Shown: positions 1-8,703 of the stretch, piece after piece | Position numbering within the stretch: position 1 is the first letter of the stretch | How the letters are laid out: each line of letters begins with the position of its first letter | Origin: Hydrangea macrophylla | Taxonomy: Eukaryota > Streptophyta > Magnoliopsida > Cornales > Hydrangeaceae | Length of the DNA stretch: 64,000 bases | Direction: 5' to 3' | Assembly: GCA_033977485.1 (NCBI GenBank) | Contig: CM066982.1 | Span: 10,469,218 to 10,533,217 of the forward strand | Translations under genes and position numbers: made by a program | The notes under the pieces: generated by a model | Database searches by the model: none | Seen by the model: the letters and a program-made list of their open reading frames with translations, nothing else | What the model was told of the DNA's origin: nothing

Positions 1-661
1 CAATACCGACCTCAAAATCAAGGTTACCAACCTGTTTTTACCTATTAACAAGGACAAGGGTACCAACAAAAATCATTATCAACAAAATCATCAACCTCAA
101 TCTAACTTCAATTAGGGAAACAACAACCAATCTACATCCAACACTTATGTGCCACCTCATAAGACGACACAAGAGGATCCCAATACACTTATGATGCAGC
201 AAATGATGCAGTTAATGAGTAAACTCAACACGAGTGTGGAAAGATTGGCTGCTCAGCAAGGGGATAGAGAGAGAATGATGTTCCCAGCACAACCAGAGCC
301 AAACCCTAGAGGCCAACATTCGGGTACAGGCCCTTCAGGGTCAGGACCACATGAAGAGGCCAAAGCCATAACTGTGTTGAGGAATGAAAAAGTGATTGAG
401 AAAGTTTCTACCCCCTCACAACCCATGGTTGAGATCGAAGATGAGGTCGAGAAAGAGGAAGAATTGGTGGAAGAAGAAAAAGAGAGCAAAACAGTTGAGC
501 CCAAAATAACAGTTCATGAGGTTGCCGAGATGAAGAAAAGGCCTGGAAAAGAACCTCTTCTTGAGGAGGTACCTAAATGCCCTTTTCTAGCACCATATCC
601 TCAAAGGTTAAAGAAACCACAGCAAGAAACCAAAAGGCAGTTTCTGGAGTTATTCAAATAA
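1..661 (+). pseudogene. Athila-1 gag, C-terminal part
   Basis: The frame 149-661 encodes an Athila gag tail. It has a Gln/Asn-rich stretch before base 148, then VPPHKTTQ-like sequence, a coiled-coil-like MMQQMMQLMSKLNTSVERL segment, an acidic Glu-rich region and the junction motif KCPFLAPYPQRLKKPQ. Athila-2 has the same blocks in the same order (KCPFPAPYPQRLKKPQ). The N-terminal capsid part is outside the window. Bases 1-148 are interrupted by stops. The frame ends in TAA at 659-661, exactly where Athila-2 also has TAA (see findings). Gag is the structural protein of the cytoplasmic virus-like particle; this copy cannot provide a complete one. Confidence 0.8.
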
Positions 662-1500
662 CTAAAAATCAACTTCCCACTCCTCGACGCAATTAAACAA
701 GTGCCTTCCTATGCCAAGTTCCTAAAAGACTTGTGCACTATCAAGAAGAAGCAGAGTGTTAAGAAGAGTGCTTACCTGGCCTGCCAAGCGAGTGCAATTC
801 TCAAACATGATTTACCTCCTAAATATAAGGACCCAGGTACACCTATGGTTTCTTGCATAATCGATCAAAAGAAAGTGAACAATGCTCTGCTCAACTTAGG
901 ATCAAGTGTAAATCTCCTACCGTATATTGTCTACCAACAGCTAGGGTTGGGGGAGCTCAAACCCACTCAAATTACCCTCCAACTTGCAGATCGATCGATT
1001 AAATATCCACGAGGAGATGTCTTAGTCCAGATTGACACATTTGTCTTTCCTATAGACTTTATCGTGTTAGACACCGAGCCGGTATACAATGCCAAATCGT
1101 AGATTCTGGTGATCTTTGGACGTCCTTTCCTTACGACGATCGATGCAGCAATCAAGGTAAGGAGTGAAGTGATGACCGTGGTTTTTGGGAACATGACATT
1201 GAATATCAAGATCTTCTTAAACCCTAAAATTGAAGATTTTGATGATGATGAAGATGAAGTGAATTGTGTAGAGTCGATAATTCAAGATTATTTTGATTTG
1301 ACTGTTCACTCTAATCCTGTGGAGTCCATTATCATGAACTCATACTATGATTCGGACAAATATACCCCACAAGACGAGGAAATGAGTCGAATGTGTGCAA
1401 TATTGGAGGTTATGGAAGAGGAAGTTGCGAGAGCAATGTGGACGACCCAATATGAACAACTACTGCCAAAGACAAAGTTGGCAGTGCCGTATAACCTGTA
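662..1500 (+). pseudogene. Athila-1 aspartic protease region
   Basis: The sequence downstream of the gag stop keeps the gag frame and encodes a KFLKDL-type linker, then a retropepsin-like core (NALLNLGSSVNLLP) and a flap-side segment ending VIFGRPFLTTIDA. In Athila-2 the matching core is LLDLGASVNLLP, so the catalytic Asp here has become Asn. A TAG at 1100-1102 interrupts the frame where Athila-2 has CAG. An acidic spacer (EDFDDDEDEVN) follows, as in Athila-2. The enzyme would cleave the Gag-Pol polyprotein; the lost Asp means this copy is dead. Confidence 0.8.
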
Positions 1501-3030
1501 ATTTTCAGAGTTAGAATTGAAAGAGCTCCCAAAAGAATTAAAATACGTGTTTCTAGGAGAAGAGAAGACCTTTTTTGTGATAATTTCATCCATTTTGAAT
1601 CAGGAATATGAAGGTAAACTGACAAAGTTGCTCAAACAACACAGGAGTGTATTGGGATGGACTATCGCTGATCTAAGAGGAATACGTCCATCCATATGCA
1701 CACACAAGATTTACTTTGAAGAAGATGCCAAACTATGTCAGCAAATGCAAAGGCGTCTTAACCCAAACTTGCAAGAGGTTGTGAAAAAAGAAGTCCTAAA
1801 ATTACTGGATGTTGGGGTGATATATCCGATCTCGGATAGTCCTTGGGTAAGTTCGACTCAAATAGTGCCAAAGAAGGCTGGCATTATAGTGGTAGAAAAT
1901 AAGAAAGGAGAATTAGTGACTACACATATGACCACAAGCTGGCGCATGTGTATTGATTACAAAAGATTGAATACGGTGACTCGAAAGGACCACTTTGCAT
2001 TACCTTTCATGGACCAAATGCTCGAGAGAGTGGCAGGTCACCAATTCTACTACTTCCTGGACGATTATAGTGGTTATAACTAGATTAAAATTGATCTTAC
2101 TGATCAAGAAAAAACCACTTTTACCTGTTTGTTTGGAACATTCGCATATCACCGGATGCCATTTGGCTTATGCAACGCACCTGCTACATTCTAGAGGTGT
2201 ATACTGAGCATATTTAGCGATATGGTTGAAAAGATCATGGAAGTTTTTATGGATGATTTCTCTGTATTTGGAAGTAGTTTTGATGATTGTTTGGGAAATC
2301 TCTAGAAAGTTTTACAGAGATGTGAGGAGAAGAATTTGGTCCTCAACTGGGAAAATGTCACTTTAGGGTGACAAGGAATTGTTCTGGGGCATATTGTCTC
2401 TGCTGAGGGAATACATGTAGATAACGCAAAAATTGATATAATTTTTAATCTTCCTGTCCTTACTACAGTAAAAGATATACGATCCCAGAGGTTTATTAAG
2501 GATTTTAGTGCTGTATCTAGGCCGCTGTGTCAACTTCTTGCAAAGAAGATACCATTTAAATGGACCAGTGAATGCCAGGAATCCTTTGATAAACTAAGGC
2601 ATCATCTCAATATAGCTCCGATAATGCAATCTCTAGATTGGAGTCTCCCATTTGAGCTGATGTGTGATGCTAATGACACTACGATCGAGGTTGTGTTAGG
2701 ACAGAGGAGGGATAAAAAGCCGTCCGTGATCTGCTATGTCAGCAGAACTCTTGACGGAGCTCAATGAAACTACTCTACTACCAAAAAAGAGTTATTAGTA
2801 ATTGTATTCGCATTGGAGAAGTTCAGGCAGTATCTCATTAGATCCCAAATTATTTGCTTTACAGATCACGCAGCATTAAAGTATCTTTTATCAAAGAAAG
2901 ATGCAAAGGAATGATTAATACATTAGATTAGGCTACTCCAAGAATTTGATTTGGTTATCAAGGATAAAAAGGGAGTAGAGAATGTTGTGGCTGATCACCT
3001 CTCCCGGTTGACTTTCAAGGATAACTCCTC
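1501..3030 (+). pseudogene. Athila-1 reverse transcriptase and RNase H, broken
   Basis: Recognisable blocks in order are KELPKELKYVFLG (linker), MCIDYKRLNTVTRKDHFALPFMDQMLERV (RT fingers), FLDDYSGYN, MPFGLCNAPATF, the catalytic FMDDFSVFG near 2250, VLGHIVSAEGI, and RNase H with ICFTDHAALKYLLSKKDAK near 2870. The connection ends with VVADHLSRL near 3000. In-frame stops occur at about 2083, 2195, 2305, 2370, 2767 and 2914, and a deletion removes part of the thumb near 2490. Several stops replace a Gln codon of the Athila-2 copy by C-to-T change. RT and RNase H normally make cDNA from element RNA. Confidence 0.85.
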
Positions 3031-3545
3031 GCAATCAACTCTGATTCGTGAATCTTTCCCTAATGAACAACTATTTGCTGCCACCGCATTGCCCTGGTAA
3101 GTAGATATTGTTAACTATTTGGCAACAGGGGAGACCCCATCCCATTAGTCCACTCCTGATAGAAAAAGGTTTCTATCCATCGCCCGATGGTTCTATTTTG
3201 ATGATCTGTACTTGTTTAAGTACTGTGCGGATCAAGTGATAAGGCGATGTGTCCCCAAGGAAGACATCTCTTATATCTTTTCCTCCTGCCACTCAGAAGC
3301 TTGTGGCGATCATTTTTCAGCCCAGAAGACTGCCCAAAAGGTGTTTAGCAGTGGATTTTACTGGCCGACAGTTTATAAAGGTTCTTATGCTTTCTGTTGA
3401 GCATGTGCTAGATGCCAGATGCTAGGAAGCCTGTCAAGGAGAAATGAAATGCCAATGACCCCGATCATTACTATCAAAATTTTTGACTGCTGGGGCATTG
3501 ATTTCATAGGCTTTAAATTTGTAACAGGGGAGAAACTGTTGATAC
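3031..3545 (+). pseudogene. Athila-1 integrase, N-terminal part only
   Basis: The sequence encodes a linker (SIARWFYFDDLYLFKYCADQVIRRCVP) and an integrase zinc-binding region (CHSEACGDHFSAQKTAQKVF then CARCQ). It continues to the first catalytic block DCWGIDFIG near 3490-3510 and breaks off around 3540, where the chromovirus-like LTR sequence begins. The second Asp and the Glu of the DDE core and the C-terminal domain are absent. The Athila-2 counterpart continues for about 1 kb more, so sequence was lost here and not merely interrupted. Confidence 0.8.
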
Positions 3546-3640
3546 CAAACGATTGGTAATCATACCAATCAATTGGCATGATTACCAATCGATTGGAATG
3601 TATACTAATCGATTGGCATTTATACTAATCGATTGGTATA
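3545..3640. repeat. Array of five CCAATCGATTGG-like palindromes at exact 20-bp spacing
   Basis: Centre tetranucleotides (TCGA or one-base variants) start at 3549, 3569, 3589, 3609 and 3629, so the period is exactly 20 bp. The sites are variants of CCAATCGATTGG. The array lies at the left edge of the chromovirus-like LTR and uses the same palindrome as the Athila-1 LTR. Confidence 0.8.
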
Positions 3641-4084
3641 TTTCAGCACTGACGACTTTTACTAAAACGACCATAACTTCCTCTAGAAAACTCAAAAACG
3701 TGCACCATTCGAAGCGTTGGAAACTAGACTCAAAGACCTTTCATTTGATATATAATTCATCCATAAAATTATAACTCATTTTAAGGGCATTGCTTCAAAG
3801 TGAACCTGCTTGTGTAGTAGTAGCTGTAAAAGCGTATTAATGTATTTTTTGATGAATTTATTTCTTGTTTCATATATGACTTGTGGGTGCTAACTCAATA
3901 ATTCTAAGTACAGTGTACCTTGTTAATAAAGAAGAATAAAAAGACTTGATTTCTCGTACGTTTGTTTGGTGTTACAATTTCATGGACATTGACATGCATG
4001 ACAGGGTCAAGGTGGAGTCAACATGCATGGTGTGTGAGAAAGCGTGAAAAGAGTAAAGAGTGGCGGTCTGGTGTGCGATTCCAA

Positions 4085-4705
4085 TATTGATCGGATATTA
4101 TTCCTGGTATTGGATGTGATGGTGTTGTGTACGACTCAGATATCGATCGGATGTTATTCCTGGTACCTGAGGCGCTCGACTTAGATATTGATCAGATATT
4201 ATTCCTGGTATCTGAATCGATAGTATGGTGTGCAACTCCAATATTGATCGGATATTATTCCTGGTATTGGAAGCAACGGTGTTGTGTACGACTCAGATTT
4301 TGATCGGATATTATTCCTAGTACCTGAGGCGCTCGATTTAGATACTGATCGGATATTATTCCTGGTATCTGAATCGATGGTATGGTGTGCGACTCCAATA
4401 TCGATCGGATACTATTCCTGGTGTTGGAGGCGACAGTATTGTGTACGACTTAGATATCAATCAGATATTATTCCTGGTATCTAAGGAGGGCGTTTCGATA
4501 TCGATCGGATATTATTCTTGGTATTCGAAGCGATGGTATGGTGTGCAACTTGGATAGTGATCGGATATTATTCCTGGTATCTAAGGCGACGATGTTTTGT
4601 GCGACCCAGATATTGATCAGATATTATTCCTGGTATCTGAGGCGAATGTGTAGTGTGCAACCTGGATGCTGATCGGATATTATTCCTGGTATCTGAGGTA
4701 ATGGT
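4085..4705 (+). repeat. Higher-order tandem repeat: 157-bp unit made of 56 + 45 + 56 bp subunits
   Basis: The anchor TCGGATATTATTCCTGGT (or a close variant) starts at 4091, 4147, 4192, 4248, 4304, 4349, 4405, 4461, 4505, 4561, 4617 and 4673. Spacings are 56,45,56 / 56,45,56 / 56,44,56 / 56,56. This is three higher-order units of 156-157 bp plus a simple 56-bp tail. Subunits alternate between 'ggtatggtgtgcgactcc' and 'gttgtgtacgactcag' types. No coding potential is evident. Confidence 0.9.
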
Positions 4706-5399
4706 ATGTTTGAATCGAGTTTGTCGAGAGAAAAGAGTCAGAAAGATGAGATGATACATTGTTTCATGCATGGTCACATATTTACTGCTTCTTATCTTCC
4801 CGTGTGATATGTTGGAGTTGGAACCGTGAATTTATTATTGTCTTAACGATTTAAACTGTAACATTGTTATATGCTCATATATACATTGCGAGCATATGTT
4901 TATTTTGCTCACCAGCTTGCGTAAGCTGACGACGCTGATGCGTCCTAGACTCTATGTCTAGATTTTCCAGGTCAGGAGCAGCCAGAGTACTTTAACTATG
5001 CTAGTTAGAAGCGGGAGACATTCCAGGAGGGCTGTTTTATATTTCTTGTGTCTTATATTTTTGGAGTTGTAATAAACTTTATTAGATTTTGAATTAGGCG
5101 GCTTGTGCCTAAGACTTAATTGATGTAATAGTTAGTAAGTTTTATTTTCAGAGCTTATGTTTATTTAGTATCCTTCTCTTTAGAAATGCTTTTAAGTTAT
5201 TTGTTGCAGGGACAATTGGTCATACTCACTTGTCACGACCTACGAGTCCTTAAAGGAAATTAAATGCTTTCCTGAATTATGCAACGTCGGGGCGTGACAA
5301 GTGAGTTAGGATTTTTTTTAGTTCAAATAAAACTGTAACGTTGGTAGTTGTTCATTTTAGCTTGTTTTAATTCCGCTTCTTTGCTAGAGACTAGCAATG

Positions 5400-5417
5400 C
5401 GCTAGTTGGGGGTCGTG
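5400..5417 (+). other. Athila-1 polypurine tract
   Basis: The sequence GCTAGTTGGGGGTCG lies directly before the 3' LTR start TGATGAGAG at 5418. The Athila-2 counterpart (reverse complement of 34296-34308) is TAGTTGGGGGTTG, also flush with its LTR. The tract primes plus-strand DNA synthesis. The 100 bp upstream also align with the Athila-2 3' untranslated region. Confidence 0.75.
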
Positions 5418-5661
5418 ATGAGAGCTGATATTTGTAAAATATTGGCTCGATAAAGAGTAAAAATTGGTTGAACTTAACCCCATATCTCTGGTTTTACCTG
5501 TAATTGTGTCTTAACCTTTCTTTTTACACAATGATGTGGTTTTCGTGGTATGTTGTTGTGTTTACTCCTATAAATGCAGGTTCTGAAGTTGGAATGAATA
5601 ACAAGGTTAAAAGAGATAGCTCAATAAACGAAGAGAACAAGTCAAAATTGAAACCCAAGTA

Positions 5662-5782
5662 CCAATCGATTGCCATCATAGCAATCGATTGCCATTCTGA
5701 GATCCAAACCAATCGATTGCCAATTAAACCAATCGATTGGTATTATTTACCAATCGATTGCCATCAGTTACCAATCGATGGG
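5662..5782. repeat. Palindrome array 1 of the Athila-1 LTR (six CCAATCGATTGG-type sites)
   Basis: TCGA centres start at 5666, 5685, 5713, 5733, 5754 and 5775, giving spacings of 19, 28, 20, 21 and 21 bp. The array lies about 115-235 bp before the TATA box. One site (5729-5740) is a perfect 12-bp palindrome; the others have changed ends. Confidence 0.85.
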
Positions 5783-5896
5783 TAAAATCTGGAAGTCAAT
5801 TCTCTTTAATGGAGCAGATTCTCAGCAATCAGGGTTAATGACGACGACCAGCCGTTACATTGTGAACCTGGATGCCTTAAGCTCGTGATATCACTG

Positions 5897-5904
5897 TATA
5901 AATA
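5897..5904 (+). promoter_or_regulatory. TATA box of the Athila-1 3' LTR
   Basis: TATAAATA in an otherwise mixed context, between the two palindrome arrays. The solo Athila-type LTR has the same octamer at 27008-27015 in the same relative place, about 380 bp before its second array. Confidence 0.6.
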
Positions 5905-6276
5905 AATGGGGAGTGAAAGGGGTCAGGTTGGCTCATTTTGCTTTGTTTTGTAGGATTTTCTCTATAAGTTTTTGAAAGAACAACTTCAAGCTTGAGTATT
6001 TGATTCTTATCGTTTTCGTTATCCATTCAGGTGCTATTTCATTTTCTTTTACTAGTGTCTTGTTTGGTTGAAGTTTGATTTCAACTTTGAGTTCAAATCT
6101 CCATTGTAATTTTCAGATTTTTAATCAAAGCCATGTTTAGATTTGATTTCACTCCTATGTTTCAATCTGGTTTCGTTTCTATCATTCCAATCATGCTAGA
6201 GTAGAACTTTGGTTGGGAATAATGTGAAGAAACATTGTTTCCCAACCACTGCCATGAATCTATGAAAGAATCAATG

Positions 6277-6398
6277 GAAATCGATTGGTCACAGAACCCA
6301 ATCGATTGCCATCGATTCCAAGCCAATCGATTGGTAACTTATACCAATCGATTGGGATTCAGTTCATGCTAATCGATTGCCATGAATACCAATTGATT
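6277..6398. repeat. Palindrome array 2 of the Athila-1 LTR (spacing 21-25-21-25-21)
   Basis: Core positions are 6281, 6302, 6327, 6348, 6373 and 6394, an exact alternation of 21 and 25 bp over six CCAATCGATTGG-type sites. An extra TCGA lies at 6312. The array is downstream of the TATA box, so it should be transcribed. Confidence 0.85.
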
Positions 6399-6543
6399 GG
6401 TATGCCTATGACTTGGACAGAATCCTTTTAGTATTCCATTAACTTCTATTTCAGAAACTAAGTCCAACTTGATTTTTTTAAGTTTAAATTGCAATCTGAT
6501 TTTGAAATATAAGCTCCTTTCGCTAATTAGTTCAATGAACATA

Positions 6544-8662
6544 TGTCACGACCCATACGCGTGGAAATAGGACACTTGGCACGCCACCAAGGCTCAACCA
6601 AACAACAATATAACTTTACGCAGCGGAAAGAACTGTAAAACAACCCTGGGTATTTAAAACTTAGGAAACGTTCCCCTCTGTGTTGTAAAATACATTGAAA
6701 TTAGAGTCATAAAAAGTTTTGGCCAAGTGAAAACGCATTCAAAATGAAATAGTTTTGAAAACAGAGGTTCAGTCGACTGCCCCGTCGACTGCACTAGGGT
6801 CCAGTCGACTGCTCCGTCGACTGTGTTAAGCAGAACCAAAAATACATCATACTGCAAAGGGGTCCAGTCGACTGATCTGGGGATCCAGTCGACTGCTTTT
6901 CAATTAATGGAAGCAGTAGCTAAAATCAACAGTGTTCAGTCGACTGCCCAAGGGGTCCAGTCGACTGCTTCTCTTATAATATACTATCAGTGACTCCATC
7001 CCACGAGGTCCAGTCGACTGACCCCTGGGTCCAGTTGACTGCTCCCCTGCTGGGCAGCCTGTGCTGAAAAATTAACAACCCATGCTACTCAATACCAACA
7101 ACAATCCAACCACAACTGATTTTAACGTATTAAAACATAACTACAGACGTTCAATTACAAGATTACAATACTGCGAAACTAATCTATGGTTCTATTACAA
7201 CATATTACCAATCCTTACACAAGTTTAGGATTTAAAACAAAACAATTACAAGTGTAATTCCCCCGGCGTTCATCGGCCTCACTCATCGCGCTTCTTCTTG
7301 TCTTTCTTCTTACCTGCAATGGAGTACGTCTCCACTGCTCAGCTATATGCTGAGCATACAATTCTAAATGTATGCTTATATGACAATTCATGGTTTAAGC
7401 ATCTAAAACACATAGAAATAGTCTCTGGGGTGAGTGGTACGCATTCATCCGGTCGATGCCGTAGGAGGCCCACCTCTCCCACGCATCTCGTACACTGGTT
7501 GGGCCTTCCTCCATACCAGGTACCGTGTACTGGTTGGGCCCACCTCCAATCCAGACACAACCACAAATTCCAATTCCAACAAGATCACAATCCTCAAGGT
7601 TCGAGGAGCTTACTCCGAATGAATTTGCACCAAACTCCCCTTTGACCCAAGTAGACACATAACATGCTCACATAAACAGTTATACGTGCTTTCACGTGCA
7701 TAATTAACGGGCCTAACTAACACATGAATTTCGCCCGGATCCAAGAATATCAAAAGTGATGTCCAAAACATGAAAATCCATATATTTCATAGATCTAGAA
7801 TTCATACCTCGTGCGAATCTCTTCAAACTTTGAAGGATCGTCTAGGGGGCTAAATAATCGTCGGATTTTGAATTTGGTACGATTCCTATAAGTTTTACCT
7901 GATTTTTCCCAAAAGTCCAAAATTAAGATTTTTACAAAACTTAGCCAAACATGACCTAAGTAGTATCAAAACGTAGGTCTTACCTCCACGAGTTCAAATC
8001 TTGAATTTGGAGAAAATCTGACGGACGAATGATCGTCGATAGGCGTCGCAAAGCCCGTGGCAACAAAATCTCCCTACTCTCTCCTCTCTCTAGATATTTA
8101 GGAATTGTGGATGAGATTTCAATCTCATCCTCATCTATATATAGAAAAACTCTCGGAAAATTACGTTTACCTCCCCACAAGTTTCTCAAACTTCTAATTA
8201 GCTCTCGAAACTTCGCACACGTTCATTTTATAACTTTACGAGTGAAAATTATAAATTTCAAAAGTTTTCAACTAAGTTTCGTTTGGGTCCAAAATAACGT
8301 CCGAAAACTATATTCTGTGGAATCTCTACGCAACCTACCTTTTTCAATTAACGTATCGCTCACGTTCTCACCACAGTTCTCAAATCGATATATAACAATA
8401 TCAAAGATTACCACAATTTACCAATACAGGTAAAATTATTATTCACAAAATACCAGATAAAGTCATATAACATTTAAGTCATATAAATGTCATTTAATCA
8501 TGCCAATGCAACATGCGTTACCAAGTCTTCGTGTCTCCACTAGACACATCACCGTTGACTCACGTCAACTCAACTCAATCAAATTATTAATAACATTAAT
8601 AATTCCACAAATCTCAATTTATGCATGTTTTAAAACCATGAAATTCTGGAACGGGTGTGACA
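6544..8662 (-). mobile_element. Tekay-1 3' LTR
   Basis: It runs from TGTCACGACC to GGTGTGACA (+ strand view), so the ends form the usual TG...CA inverted repeat. It aligns over its whole length with 13416-15539. It lacks 6 bp present near the start of the other LTR. A likely TATA box (CTATATATAG) lies near 8137-8146. Frames inside it appear in both LTR copies and are not genes. Confidence 0.95.
6770..7041. repeat. Paired CAGTCGACTG palindromes in the Tekay-1 3' LTR
   Basis: Ten TCGA-centred sites are present. Three pairs are spaced 21 bp: 6868/6889, 6940/6961 and 7014/7035. Pair-to-pair gaps are 51 and 53 bp. A denser group precedes them at 6773, 6785, 6805 and 6817 (12, 20, 12 bp). Most sites read CAGTCGACTG; 7035 is TTGA. 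The second LTR repeats the array at about 13646-13917. Confidence 0.85.
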
Positions 8663-8681
8663 ACTCTCCCCTCCAAAAAGG
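8663..8681 (-). other. Tekay-1 polypurine tract
   Basis: Read on the minus strand, a purine run TTTTTGGAGGGGAGAGT ends flush with the 3' LTR start TGTCACACC. It is about 20 bp downstream of the pol stop codon. Confidence 0.75.
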
Positions 8682-8703
8682 AAGTTTGTCCCCAAACTTT
8701 ACC

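Larger units (their letters stand above)
3537..5299 (+). mobile_element. Chromovirus-like LTR (solo or truncated) inside Athila-1
   Basis: This block separates Athila integrase sequence from the Athila 3' untranslated region, which resumes at about 5300. It ends GGGCGTGACA, like Tekay/Del LTRs. Near its 3' end it has the same kind of layout as the Tekay-1 LTR: a segment with 'tgctcatat...gcgagcat' and then 'ttgtaataaac'. It contains a 20-bp-spaced palindrome array and the 157-bp higher-order tandem repeat. The left boundary is uncertain. TGTTGATA at 3537 is my best guess, and no 5-bp target duplication is visible, so this may be a recombined or deleted remnant. Confidence 0.5.
5418..6543 (+). 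mobile_element. Athila-1 3' LTR, first part (U3, R and part of U5)
   Basis: The LTR starts TGATGAGAG after the polypurine tract and is cut at 6543 by Tekay-1 (target duplication ACATA, 6539-6543). It has a TATA box (TATAAATA, 5897-5904) and two palindrome arrays (5662-5782 and 6277-6398). The stretch 'aataatgtgaagaaacattg' near 6213 resembles the solo LTR near 27331. The second part is 15545-16073. Without the insertion the LTR would be about 1.65 kb, close to the 1.63-kb LTRs of the other two Athila copies. Confidence 0.85.

Noticed and set aside
4284..4777. Short frames across the 157-bp repeat
   Set aside because: Products of the tandem repeat; not conserved in frame between units.
7298..7645. 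115-residue frame duplicated at 14175-14522
   Set aside because: It lies inside the two Tekay-1 LTRs and is identical because the LTRs are; overlapping frames on both strands and no domain.
8029..8433. 134-residue frame duplicated at 14906-15310
   Set aside because: LTR sequence, same reason; no recognisable family.
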